13,754 bases of DNA, from positions 1 to 13,754 of the forward strand of contig JACMPS010000489.1 in assembly GCA_014377395.1 (NCBI GenBank), in the 5' to 3' direction. This document shows, piece after piece, positions 6,775 through 13,754 of the stretch. The DNA comes from Chthonomonadaceae bacterium (GTDB taxonomy: Bacteria; Armatimonadota; Chthonomonadetes; Chthonomonadales; Chthonomonadaceae). Numbering within the stretch: position 1 is the stretch's first letter; each line of letters opens with the position of its first letter. The position numbers and the translations under genes are program-made. Under the pieces are notes generated by a model. The model was given only the letters and a program-made list of their open reading frames with translations. It had not been told where the DNA came from and did no database searches.

Positions 6775-8172
6775 TCAGAACGCCAGGTGCAGTCGCAACG
6801 AAACAACGGACACAGGACCCCGATCCTGATTATAGCCGGGATGAGCGATGAACTGGTAGTCCAGCGAAAGCCCGACAAGCCGTGAAACCCCGAAGGTGTA
6901 GTAAGCCTCCAGAATTTGCTCCGGGGCGTAATTCAATCGCCCGTCTCCCAGAATAAATCCCTGCCCCCCCGCCTCCAGATACTCTTTATGGGGCGAAGAA
7001 AGATCGTTCTGAGCGTAAGCGATCCCAACGTGGTCGCGAGAACACCGCCACCTCTTCCCTGAGACCTGTACTCCCAGACTTAAACTTCGGTCTGCCTCCG
7101 TGTAAGCGAACGTCTCTGTGCGCCCCTCATTAAAGGCATAACGCCCGAAGACTCCGGTGTCGCCGTTATCACAGAGCGGTTGCTCGAAATTGATCTCGAA
7201 ACCGTACTTAACTGCGCCTTTTCTGCGAACGGCGGTGATGTCAGGGATCGTTCCCGCACTCAATCCCTGCTGAAGAGCGGCTCTGTAGTTGCCCATCGCG
7301 GCGAGGTTGCGGTAAGCCAGAAGCCGAACGATGGTGGAACCGGACGTTTTGAGCAGAAGCGGATGCAGTTCGATTTCGATCTGATCGCCCCGGCTGTGGA
7401 CGAGATCACCCGCCAGATCAGTCCCATTTGAGACCGTCGGCATCTGAAACGAGCCGAAGCGTAACGCCCAGTCAGGATGCACCCACTCGACAGAGACTCC
7501 CTGCGTGTAGCCGCGTGTGTCGGCAGCATAATCGTAAGCGGCAGCGTTGAGGAGCGACCAATTCATAAATTGGGTGCGCGTACTATTGGCATACGAGTTT
7601 GTATCGAAAATGTCGTTGGAACCGAATTTGCCTCCGGTGATGACGATCCGGTGCGTGGGGCGCATCCCCGCCAGAACATTGTCGCCCTTCTCCACCTTTT
7701 CCCTGCCTGGTTGTGTAGAGATTGTCCACCTCCCGAAGTAGCGTCCCAAGTAGGGGGCTTCTCCAATCGTAGGATTTCGGATTACATCGCCATTTGTAAA
7801 CCCCGCCAGACCCAACGCTTCCCCGATGCCTTTGCCTCGTGCCATTTCCGGGTCGAGATAGGCTTCCAGATTTTGGCTGAGTCTGGCTCCGAGATAAAGC
7901 GTGTAGGTATGCGAAATTTCCGTTTCGGCGCGTGAGGGGAGGCTGTTCGCTCCTTCATACGGGCTGTGGAAAGGAAACAGGCTTTGCAGTGTCGCCGTGA
8001 CTTGCCCCGTGATTCCAAACCATTCCCACGGGGCAGTTTCCGGTTTCTTCTCAGTTGGACTTTGGGTTTTGGTCGGGGCTTGTTGTGCCGCCACCGGGTG
8101 AACACTGCAAAACAAGGCGCAAATTGATCCGATTGCCACTCCTTTTCGGAACAAAGCATTATTGTAAATCAT
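6775..8172 (-). CDS. OprB-family outer-membrane porin
   Basis: A 465-residue outer-membrane beta-barrel. Residues 1-29 are a signal peptide (hydrophobic core IGSICALF, cleavage likely at PVAA/QQ), followed by a Pro/Thr-rich linker. The barrel has alternating amphipathic strands and ends HLAF, with the terminal Phe used by the BAM machinery. Family-like blocks include GGKFGSNDIFDTNSYANS, FMNWSLLNAAAYDYAADTRG, and the C-terminal LDYQFIAHPGYNQDRGPV. OprB proteins are usually called carbohydrate-selective porins. Here there are no sugar genes; the neighbours are two divalent-metal transporters 57 nt upstream and 41 nt downstream, so passage of Mg2+ or other cations is a fair alternative (inference). 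AAAGGAAA lies 5 nt before the ATG. Its proof of an outer membrane marks the host as diderm. Confidence 0.88.
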   Translation of the reverse strand: MIYNNALFRKGVAIGSICALFCSVHPVAAQQAPTKTQSPTEKKPETAPWEWFGITGQVTATLQSLFPFHSPYEGANSLPSRAETEISHTYTLYLGARLSQNLEAYLDPEMARGKGIGEALGLAGFTNGDVIRNPTIGEAPYLGRYFGRWTISTQPGREKVEKGDNVLAGMRPTHRIVITGGKFGSNDIFDTNSYANSTRTQFMNWSLLNAAAYDYAADTRGYTQGVSVEWVHPDWALRFGSFQMPTVSNGTDLAGDLVHSRGDQIEIELHPLLLKTSGSTIVRLLAYRNLAAMGNYRAALQQGLSAGTIPDITAVRRKGAVKYGFEINFEQPLCDNGDTGVFGRYAFNEGRTETFAYTEADRSLSLGVQVSGKRWRCSRDHVGIAYAQNDLSSPHKEYLEAGGQGFILGDGRLNYAPEQILEAYYTFGVSRLVGLSLDYQFIAHPGYNQDRGPVSVVSLRLHLAF

Positions 8173-8229
8173 TGACGTTTCCTTTTTTCAGAACGGTCTT
8201 AACTGAAAGTTTTCTGAGATGAATTAGGG

Positions 8230-9528
8230 TTAGTGACCGAGCGGCGTGATATTCGTCACGAGCAAGATCAGCGAGAGAACAATCAGGATCACGGTGGTTG
8301 TCAGGGCGATTACGTTGTAGAGGCGGCTGTTGATATACTCTCCCATAATCCGCTTGTTGTTGACCAGTCGCAACATCAAAATGAGGATGATTGGCAACAA
8401 GACCGCCCCCACGATATTAGGCAGAAGAATCAGTACCGTCAAATGGTTAGGAAAGCACATCACCGTCCCCACCGAGGCGACGATCATCAAGGTAAAAACG
8501 CCCAGAAACATCCGTGACTCTCGCCCCCGCCGCCCTACCGCCGACTCTGCACCGAGTGCTTCGGTGACGGCATAAGCTGTTGAAAGAGGGACCGTAATGG
8601 CTCCGAAACAGGAAGCATTGAACAAACCAATTGCAAAGATTACGGTTGCTCCCAATCCTGCAAGCGGCGTCAGAGCTTTTGCGACTTGACCTGCATCATC
8701 CACCTGATGAATGCCTGCCGCAAAAAGTGTTGCGCCACAGCAGACAATGATGAAATAGGCAATCAAATTCGTGAAAAAAGCACCAAACAGTACGTCTATG
8801 CGAGTGTGCTTGTAATCGCTTGCCTTAACTCCTTTGTCTCGTACTGAAGACTGAATGTAGAATTGACCCCAGGGTGTGATGGTGGTTCCCACGACGTTGA
8901 TGATCATAAAGACATAATCCTTAATCGGAGAAATGGACTTAAAGTTAGGAACGACGGTTTCTCGCATCACTTGCCCCCAGTTCGGATGTGCCAGAAAAGC
9001 ACTTACGATGTAGAGTAAATAGAGACAGGAGGCGGCAAGCAAAAACTTCTCCAGTTTTCGGTAAGAACCACGCGCTACCAGAAGCCAGACCCCAAGAGCA
9101 ACGACGGGCAGCACTACAAAACGAGCCAGCGGTCCCAGAAAGAGTTGAGCGGCGACAAGCACCCCTGCGAATTCGGAAACTGCTGTTGCAAAGTTGGCGA
9201 TAAGCAGTGTCGTCATCGCGAAAAGAGCGATTTTGACACCATATTCTTCGCGAATCAGGTCTGCAAGTCCTTTGCCTGTAACCGCACCCATGCGGGCGCA
9301 GATTTCCTGCGCGACGCCTAATGCAATCGTGGAAAGCACCAGCACCCAGAGCATGGCATAACGATATTGGGCACCTGCAAGCGAGTAGCCGTAAATACCG
9401 GAAGCATCATTGTCCGCGTTGGCGGCAATGATGCCGGGACCGAGAAAACTGAAAAACAAGAGAACACGGCGAAACAAGATACCGCTTAGAATGCCGGGGC
9501 GTGAGAAACGCGGGGACAGCTGGCGCAT
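8230..9528 (-). CDS. Nramp-superfamily transporter, NRMT-like (likely Mg2+)
   Basis: A 432-residue inner-membrane protein with about 11 helices, a proton-linked or passive importer of divalent metals. Helix 1 starts with the family pattern GPGIIAA (30-36). The classical metal motif DPGN is replaced by DASG (41-44), keeping the Asp but with Gly in place of Asn. Helix 6 reads GTTITPW (214-220) where Mn/Fe transporters have A-x-x-M-P-H, so the soft Met ligand is Thr (T218) and the His is Trp. These changes match the NRMT clade, such as EleNRMT of Eggerthella lenta, which moves Mg2+ and Mn2+. The alignment was done by eye. It is the first gene of the operon with the porin and mgtE. A strong GGGAGGTG site lies 4 nt before the ATG, and a long leader precedes it. 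Confidence 0.9.
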   Translation of the reverse strand: MRQLSPRFSRPGILSGILFRRVLLFFSFLGPGIIAANADNDASGIYGYSLAGAQYRYAMLWVLVLSTIALGVAQEICARMGAVTGKGLADLIREEYGVKIALFAMTTLLIANFATAVSEFAGVLVAAQLFLGPLARFVVLPVVALGVWLLVARGSYRKLEKFLLAASCLYLLYIVSAFLAHPNWGQVMRETVVPNFKSISPIKDYVFMIINVVGTTITPWGQFYIQSSVRDKGVKASDYKHTRIDVLFGAFFTNLIAYFIIVCCGATLFAAGIHQVDDAGQVAKALTPLAGLGATVIFAIGLFNASCFGAITVPLSTAYAVTEALGAESAVGRRGRESRMFLGVFTLMIVASVGTVMCFPNHLTVLILLPNIVGAVLLPIILILMLRLVNNKRIMGEYINSRLYNVIALTTTVILIVLSLILLVTNITPLGH

Positions 9529-9869
9529 GGAACACCTCCCTTTTCGGTGGGGATAGAATGAAAAGGCACAACGAGGCAGACATGACAGCGCAGGGCGTCA
9601 CGTCAACAGGCGTGCGTCTTTTCATAGAGAGGTCGCCAGAAAAAGAGGAACAAAGCGCGGAGTCAGGGAGAGCAGTGTCGCCCTACCGCGTCTTCAGGAG
9701 GAAGAGGAAGTGGAAAGCGACCCTGCTACTGCCTGTGCGCATCGTCCGCAGTTTTGCGACGACCGTAAGTACTGGCACATTCGGTAGACATGGTGCGTTT
9801 TTGTGTCCTTGCACAATTGAGACTCGGTGAAGTGGCTTGCCGCAAGAGGGTCAAGCCGAAGAAAGGGAT
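9529..9869 (-). promoter_or_regulatory. Long structured 5' leader of the metal-transport operon
   Basis: About 340 nt lie between the predicted transcription start (near 9869) and the ATG. Hairpins visible by eye: GGCTTG with CAAGCC (9834-9839/9852-9857), TTGTG with CACAA (9801-9805/9812-9816), and an 8-bp stem with one bulge (9742-9762). An 8-bp pairing of ATGAAAAG with CTTTTCAT (9558-9565/9618-9625) closes a 52-nt insert just ahead of the ribosome binding site. I could not match the M-box, yybP-ykoY or other known riboswitch signatures. A cis-acting metal sensor is plausible from the context but unproven. Confidence 0.4.
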
Positions 9870-9875
9870 CAAAGA

Positions 9876-9904
9876 AATATACACCTCCAATCACCGGAAG
9901 TCAA
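9876..9904 (-). promoter_or_regulatory. Sigma70-type promoter of the Nramp-porin-mgtE operon
   Basis: On the minus strand, -35 TTGACT (9899-9904), a 17-bp spacer, then -10 TATATT (9876-9881). Both boxes match the consensus at five of six positions and the spacing is ideal. Transcription would begin near 9869. Just upstream, at about 9908-9921, GATTT-CGAA-AAATC is a small inverted repeat next to the -35 that could be an operator; no regulator is named. Confidence 0.65.
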
Positions 9905-9974
9905 GAGGATTTTTCGAAATCTGAGTTGATTGAATAAAAAAGTGGCGATTGCAACAGCGAGTTAGATAGGAACA

Positions 9975-10000
9975 TGCCGGAAGAAAACTTTCTTCCGGCA
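9975..10000. terminator. 11-bp perfect hairpin of unclear role
   Basis: TGCCGGAAGAA and TTCTTCCGGCA form a perfect 11-bp stem around a 4-nt AACT loop. It lies between the repeat element and the operon promoter, about 250 nt past the TPR gene stop on that strand. No T run follows on either side, so it may insulate transcription or be a REP-type structure rather than an intrinsic terminator. Confidence 0.35.
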
Positions 10001-10035
10001 CGACACACTTAAGCCAGAAGAGTAAAACGCAGAGG

Positions 10036-10214
10036 AGATAGAACTCCGCGCTCAGAGGCGTGTTGCCCCTGAATTGGCTAAAACTCGGACACCCAAATCG
10101 TATTTCCGACGAAAGCAAAAGGTTTCAGAGGGTCAAAAAGCTGATCGTCGCCGCTACTTTTGCCTTGCGTCCACGGCAGGTGGACTTCGATTGTGTAGCC
10201 AGGAAATTTATTCC
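10036..10214. repeat. Degenerate REP/MITE-like element, copy 2
   Basis: The left part (10045-10068) matches 11-34 at 21 of 24 bases, and GGACACC recurs at 10087-10093. The right part has a hairpin, GTCCAC-GGCAG-GTGGAC (10169-10185), and ends GGAAATTTATTCC (10202-10214), close to the inverted form of GGAATAAATTCC at 2-13. The inverted-end arrangement with an internal stem recalls non-autonomous elements linked to IS200/IS605-type transposases; that link is inference. It begins about 34 bp past the TPR gene stop. Confidence 0.5.
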
Positions 10215-10247
10215 CCGGTTTCCCTCAAGGCTCCTGAAATCCTCTCT

Positions 10248-11816
10248 CTACGATTTCTTCTCGAAACGAGCGAGGTTGCGCTTTGCCATAACGTGTTTCG
10301 GATCAGCTTTGAGGGCTTGCTTATAGGCAGTCTGAGCAAGGATGAGTTCTTTTTTCGCTTCGTAAGCGACGCCCAGATTGTTGTAGGCATCGGCAAACTT
10401 CGGGTTCAGCCCAGTCGCCTTCTGAAATTGCTTGATCGCCTCATCCGGCTTTCCCATTCTCTGCGAGATCAGTCCCAAACCATTGTAGGCTTCCGGGCTG
10501 TTCGGGGTATCATTCAACGATTTTGTGTACTCTTCCTGTGCGCGTTCGAGGCTCACCGTGTCGCCCTTGCGGTAGAGGTAGCCCCCCAGCACCCGGCGCA
10601 CCGTCCCCGCTTTCGTCCCTGTCAATCCCTGCTTCAGTGCCTCATCAAGTGAGGCAATTGCCCCCTCATTGTCCCCTTTTTTTTGCAGGGTGGAAGCAAG
10701 GAAAAGCCAGTGATTTGCCTCTTTCGGCTGAGATTTAGTCAGGGTCGTGTAAGTGCTTTGTGCCTCTTCCCAATTGCCGAGTTTGTACTGCGCTCCGCCC
10801 AAGCCCCGCAATGCCTCAGTGAGATTGGGTTGCAATTCCAGTGCTTTTCGGTAGGCGGCGGCGGCTTTTTCGGAGTTTCCGGTACGAGTGTACGCCATTC
10901 CGAGATTAAGCGGCGCAACCACCTGAGTGGGGTCTATTTTCGCCGCTTTGTCGAACTGTATGGTTGCTTCGGTGTACTTTCCCATGTCGGAGAGAGTTTC
11001 CCCGTAGGCTTCCCGAATCTGGAAATCATCGGGCTTGAGTGAAATCGCTTTTTCGTAAGCGGCTTGCGCCGTTGCCCAGGTTTTTGTCGCGGTGGCGGTT
11101 CCGGCGGGCGTGTTTTTCGCTACGGCGAGTTTTGCTTGCTCCTGAGAGGCAAGAGCGAGGTAGAAAAAGTGCGTGGCGTTGCCCGGTTCCAGTTGCGTAG
11201 CACGGGTGTGCGCGAGGGCAGCTTTTTCGTAGTTTTTTGTCCCGGTAAAGGCGAGTCCCAAATTTTGCTGAATCAGCGCATCGGTAGGAGAAATCTCGGC
11301 GGCTTTCTGGTAAGCAACGACGCTTTCACTGAACTTGTTTTGCTTGTAGAGGACATTGCCGAGGTTGAACTGAGCATCGGCGGACTTAGGTTGTAACTCC
11401 GCCACCTTCTGAAATTCCTTGATTGCGTCGTTATAACGCTTGAGTCCGTCGTAGGCATTGCCGAGGTGTTCGTGACTACGCGGTTCGCTCGGTTTAAGGG
11501 AAATTGCTTTGTTAAGTGGTTCAAGCGCGTCATCAAAGCGTTTCAGTCGCACATTGAGATAGCCTACCCACTGCAACACCGTGACATTGGTGGGAGCCTC
11601 TTTACGGGCGTTCTTAAACTCTTCAAGGGACGCCTCGTAATCTTTTTTCTGGTACAATTCGACACCGCGATTGAACTGCTTTTCAGCCGTTTGCTTGAGG
11701 GCTTCCTGCGCCCGCACCGCACCTACGCCCGACACCAGCACGCCCACGACCACTGCCGACACCCACCCCTGAATTGCTGATTTGATTTTACGGCGGGTGA
11801 ATTTTTTAGATGACAT
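10248..11816 (-). CDS. Exported TPR-repeat protein
   Basis: A 522-residue protein with a signal peptide: a basic N terminus (KKFTRRK), a hydrophobic core at about 18-32, and a likely cut at AVRA/Q (36/37). It should therefore act in the periplasm or at the cell surface. Residues 44-518 are about 13 tetratricopeptide repeats of 34 residues with the usual W/L-G-Y-A-P pattern, for example NLGNVLYKQNKFSESVVAYQ and NGLGLISQRMGKPDEAIKQF. An Ala/Thr-rich insert sits around 210-225. TPR arrays hold protein complexes together, and no enzymatic domain is present, so the partner is unknown. It starts 5 nt after the histidine kinase stop, with its GGAG site inside the last kinase codons, so the two are co-transcribed and probably translationally linked. 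Confidence 0.9.
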   Translation of the reverse strand: MSSKKFTRRKIKSAIQGWVSAVVVGVLVSGVGAVRAQEALKQTAEKQFNRGVELYQKKDYEASLEEFKNARKEAPTNVTVLQWVGYLNVRLKRFDDALEPLNKAISLKPSEPRSHEHLGNAYDGLKRYNDAIKEFQKVAELQPKSADAQFNLGNVLYKQNKFSESVVAYQKAAEISPTDALIQQNLGLAFTGTKNYEKAALAHTRATQLEPGNATHFFYLALASQEQAKLAVAKNTPAGTATATKTWATAQAAYEKAISLKPDDFQIREAYGETLSDMGKYTEATIQFDKAAKIDPTQVVAPLNLGMAYTRTGNSEKAAAAYRKALELQPNLTEALRGLGGAQYKLGNWEEAQSTYTTLTKSQPKEANHWLFLASTLQKKGDNEGAIASLDEALKQGLTGTKAGTVRRVLGGYLYRKGDTVSLERAQEEYTKSLNDTPNSPEAYNGLGLISQRMGKPDEAIKQFQKATGLNPKFADAYNNLGVAYEAKKELILAQTAYKQALKADPKHVMAKRNLARFEKKS

Positions 11817-11821
11817 TTCGA

Positions 11822-13195
11822 TTAATCTCCAACGGGCAGGACAACCGAAAACACGCTTCCCTTTCCCGTCTCACTTTTTGCGGAAATCGTTCCGTGATGC
11901 AATTCTACCAGACTTTTGATCAAGAAGAGTCCTAAACCCGTTCCCGGTATGTTGCGGATGTCATCACGCTCTACCCGTTCGTACTGCCGAAACAGCCGTC
12001 CCACTTGCTCTTCGCTCATGCCCAACCCACTATCTTCTACCTCAATACGAACGTGAGTTCGGTCTTCGCGAGAGGCTCTGAGTGTTATGGTTCCGCCCTG
12101 CGGAGAATACTTAATCGCATTGGAAAGCAGGTTGGAAAAAATCTGGTTGAGTTTGTCTTCGTCGGCAATCATCGTGTCTTGAAGGGTTTCATCGAACTCG
12201 GTCACAATCGTATGTTGCTTCGTGAAAAATTTGTAGAAATGGTGGCGACGAGCGAGTTTTTCGAGTAACGGTCTGAGGGTAATCTCTCCACGAGAGAGCG
12301 TAAGCGGGCGTCCCGCTTCCAGACGTGAGACATCGAGCAGTTCATTGATGAGATCAAGCAGGCGGTCTGAGTCGGCTTCAATCGCCTCGTGAAACTCACG
12401 TTTGATGTCCTCGTCGAGCGTGTTGTCCTCATCCTGCAACATCGTCTGCACGTAGCCCCGAATTGTGGTGAGCGGATTGCGGAGTTCGTGCGCGACATAA
12501 CCGATAAAGTCCGATTTCAGGCGACCCGCCTCTTCGAGTGCAAGTCGTTGCGTTTCTTGCTTGTGGAGCGCGTCTTGCAATTTCAAGCGATCTTCAAGGG
12601 ATCGGCGCAAATTGTCATAGAGTCGTGCGTTTTCAATCGCAACCGAAGCCTGCTGGCTGAACGCCGAGAGCATCGTCAGTTGTCGCTCACTGAAAAGCCC
12701 TGAAATAATGCGGTTGTCCAGATAAATGATGCCGAGAGCGCGCCCCTGTGCGATCAACGGCACGCACATCGCAGAGCGCAAATTGGAAATCTGTACGCTC
12801 TGACTTCCTGCAAATCGGGGGTCTTCCATTGCATTATGGGTCAGCATAGGCTTACCGGACAGCATCGTATTGTCAATAATCGTGCGGCTGATTTCGGCGC
12901 GGTTTTCGGTGTCCTGCCCGGAAAGCGTCATTTTCAATGCCTCTTCGTCCATGCCGCGAATGGCTTCCCCCCAGACCCGCCCGTTAGTAGTGTCCACGAG
13001 CAGGATAAATCCGCGCTCTGCATTGACAAATCGAACGACGCTTTCAATCGCGGTTTCAAGGACTTGCTTCAAGTCAAGACTGGAATTGAGGAGTCGCCCC
13101 AACTCCAGCAATTCGCTCAGGTAATCATCGGAACGGATATCGGTCATTTTCAGTGCGGTCATTATTGGGGGAATCCTTTTCGTTTTCGCTTTCAT
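11822..13195 (-). CDS. Cytosolic GAF-domain sensor histidine kinase
   Basis: A 457-residue soluble kinase without membrane helices. Residues 35-190 are a GAF sensory domain, and 190-225 a coiled-coil linker. The HisKA domain has its phospho-acceptor at H236 (YVAHELRNPLTTIRGY). The ATPase domain shows the N box (DKLNQIFSNLLSNAIKYSP, N359), G1 (DSGLGM, 388-393), F box (LFRQYERVER) and G2 (GTGLGL, 418-423), so all catalytic motifs are intact. The ligand of the GAF domain is unknown. No response regulator is in the window, so the partner is elsewhere; the co-transcribed exported TPR protein may be functionally linked. The first ATG (13195) has no Shine-Dalgarno. Starts at 13162 (M12) or 13147 (M17), close to the GAF domain, are real alternatives. 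Confidence 0.92.
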   Translation of the reverse strand: MKAKTKRIPPIMTALKMTDIRSDDYLSELLELGRLLNSSLDLKQVLETAIESVVRFVNAERGFILLVDTTNGRVWGEAIRGMDEEALKMTLSGQDTENRAEISRTIIDNTMLSGKPMLTHNAMEDPRFAGSQSVQISNLRSAMCVPLIAQGRALGIIYLDNRIISGLFSERQLTMLSAFSQQASVAIENARLYDNLRRSLEDRLKLQDALHKQETQRLALEEAGRLKSDFIGYVAHELRNPLTTIRGYVQTMLQDEDNTLDEDIKREFHEAIEADSDRLLDLINELLDVSRLEAGRPLTLSRGEITLRPLLEKLARRHHFYKFFTKQHTIVTEFDETLQDTMIADEDKLNQIFSNLLSNAIKYSPQGGTITLRASREDRTHVRIEVEDSGLGMSEEQVGRLFRQYERVERDDIRNIPGTGLGLFLIKSLVELHHGTISAKSETGKGSVFSVVLPVGD

Positions 13196-13377
13196 GGGCG
13201 GAACGTTCGCTTGCTTCTCTTACGGGCGTTATTCTCTTAGACGGTTTAACTCGCCGATTTGTTTTAATTCATCTCGCCTCTTTATCATGATTGGCTAAAC
13301 GGTGGAGGCTTCTCAGCGAACTTTTCTCTTGGTTCAATCGGCTCTTGTAAAAAAACAAGGTTGACAGGTTATTTCTT

Positions 13378-13422
13378 ATAATGCCTTGTAAGATAATGCC
13401 TTGTAAGATAATGCCTTGTAAG
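13378..13422. repeat. Three perfect tandem copies of a 15-bp unit
   Basis: The unit ATAATGCCTTGTAAG occurs at 13378-13392, 13393-13407 and 13408-13422 without change. The unit contains a -10-like ATAAT. The array sits about 180 bp upstream of the kinase start. Perfect identity suggests recent slippage or expansion. Confidence 0.95.
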
Positions 13423-13424
13423 GT

Positions 13425-13710
13425 GATAGGGATTAGGTGTTTAGATCAATGCGGGGAGGGAACACCCTCACGCAAAGACACCAAGTCGCAAAGAAAAGAA
13501 GGTAACGAGAAGAGCATTTGTATTGCCTCTCCTCTCCCGGCTTTTTGAGGGAGGGTGATTGGACGAAATCAGGGTGGGGGAATTTGCTTCGTCTCAACGC
13601 TTTCTCTCTGTATTTTAATCTGTGTTCTCTGTGTTAATCTTTGGATAAAACTTCTTCGTATTTCTCCCTATTTTTTCTCTGTGCCTCTGTGTCTCTAACG
13701 TAGTGGGTGG
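13425..13710. repeat. Composite intergenic repeat, copy 2
   Basis: Carries the same ordered modules as 5139-5314: GATAGGGATTAGG (13425-13437), a stretch starting GTGTTAATCT (13631), then TCTCTGTGCCTCTGTG, and TAACGTAGTGGGTGG (13696-13710). It is longer than copy 1 because of about 110 extra bases. The extra bases hold ACGCAAAGACACCAAGTCGC (near 13471) and a CTCTCCTCTCCCGG...GAGGGAGGG stretch, both of types common as scattered bacterial repeats. Confidence 0.65.
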
Positions 13711-13754
13711 TGAGTTTATCGTTTTGCAACCAGAAGAGAAAGGAAAAAGACGAT

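Larger units (their letters stand above)
9905..10247. other. Intergenic region between the metal operon promoter and the TPR gene, 343 bp
   Basis: Together with the leader this makes 719 bp without a gene. From left to right it holds a small inverted repeat (9908-9921), a strong hairpin (9975-10000) and a degenerate repeat element (10036-10214). The ORFs that cross it have no support. Confidence 0.5.
13196..13754. other. Terminal intergenic region, 559 bp, repeats only
   Basis: Upstream of the kinase gene and running to the window end. It contains a TTGACA and a TATAAT (13361-13366, 13377-13382) spaced only 10 bp apart, three tandem 15-bp copies, and the second copy of the composite repeat. 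A short weak stem, CTCCC/GGGAG, lies near 13535-13555. I found no convincing kinase promoter and no supported gene. Confidence 0.5.

Noticed and set aside
9407..9625. 72-codon frame in the operon leader with several Pro codons, reminiscent of Mg2+-responsive leader peptides such as MgtL
   Set aside because: It has no Shine-Dalgarno, runs about 120 nt into the transporter gene in another frame, and has no recognisable conserved peptide.
9726..9791. 21-codon frame in the same leader (MSTECASTYGRRKTADDAHRQ)
   Set aside because: No ribosome binding site near its ATG and overlaps a hairpin; chance is the simpler explanation.
9529..9869. M-box or yybP-ykoY riboswitch
   Set aside because: The conserved sequence blocks of these families were not found by eye on the minus strand; a covariance-model scan is needed to be certain.
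13229..13288. 19-codon frame MIKRRDELKQIGELNRLRE upstream of and in frame with the kinase
   Set aside because: No Shine-Dalgarno, and two stop codons separate it from the kinase. It could be a decayed N-terminal extension, but there is no further support.
13361..13382. TTGACA and TATAAT as a plus-strand promoter
   Set aside because: Both boxes are perfect but only 10 bp apart, too close for sigma70.

Overview
The window comes from the chromosome of a diderm (Gram-negative type) bacterium of medium GC. An outer-membrane beta-barrel porin ending in Phe and two proteins with clear N-terminal signal peptides support the diderm call. Many intergenic spaces hold dispersed non-coding repeats. The mix of families and possible leaderless promoters would fit a phylum such as Armatimonadota, but nothing here fixes the taxon. 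No rRNA, tRNA, CRISPR array, prophage or complete insertion sequence is visible.

Left part (1-5093). A repeat cluster is followed, on the minus strand, by an 822-residue fusion of a major facilitator transporter to a HEAT-repeat domain. A divergent spacer of about 340 bp carries a perfect TGTGA-N6-TCACA palindrome. Two small plus-strand genes follow: a 75-residue orphan closed by a 40-bp perfect-palindrome terminator, and a 120-residue protein resembling DUF3140. After a repeat-rich spacer comes a minus-strand phenylalanine 4-hydroxylase. The transporter fusion and the hydroxylase share the block GAGCGGGTA as part of -10-like sequences only 7-9 nt from their ATGs, which suggests leaderless mRNAs.

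Centre (5330-9904). The main system is a three-gene minus-strand operon: an Nramp-superfamily transporter, an OprB-type porin, then an MgtE magnesium channel. The gaps are 57 and 41 nt and each gene has its own Shine-Dalgarno. The Nramp protein lacks the classical DPGN and MPH metal-site signatures and instead looks like the Nramp-related magnesium transporters (NRMT). The operon therefore reads as a possible Mg2+ uptake route with an outer-membrane step. A good sigma70 promoter lies about 340 nt upstream of the first gene, leaving a long, hairpin-rich leader that matches no riboswitch I recognise.

Right part (9905-13754). A degenerate repeat element precedes a two-gene minus-strand operon: a soluble GAF-domain histidine kinase and, 5 nt downstream, an exported protein of about 13 TPRs. 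The last 560 bp holds only repeats: three 15-bp tandem copies, and a composite repeat that also occurs between the hydroxylase and mgtE.
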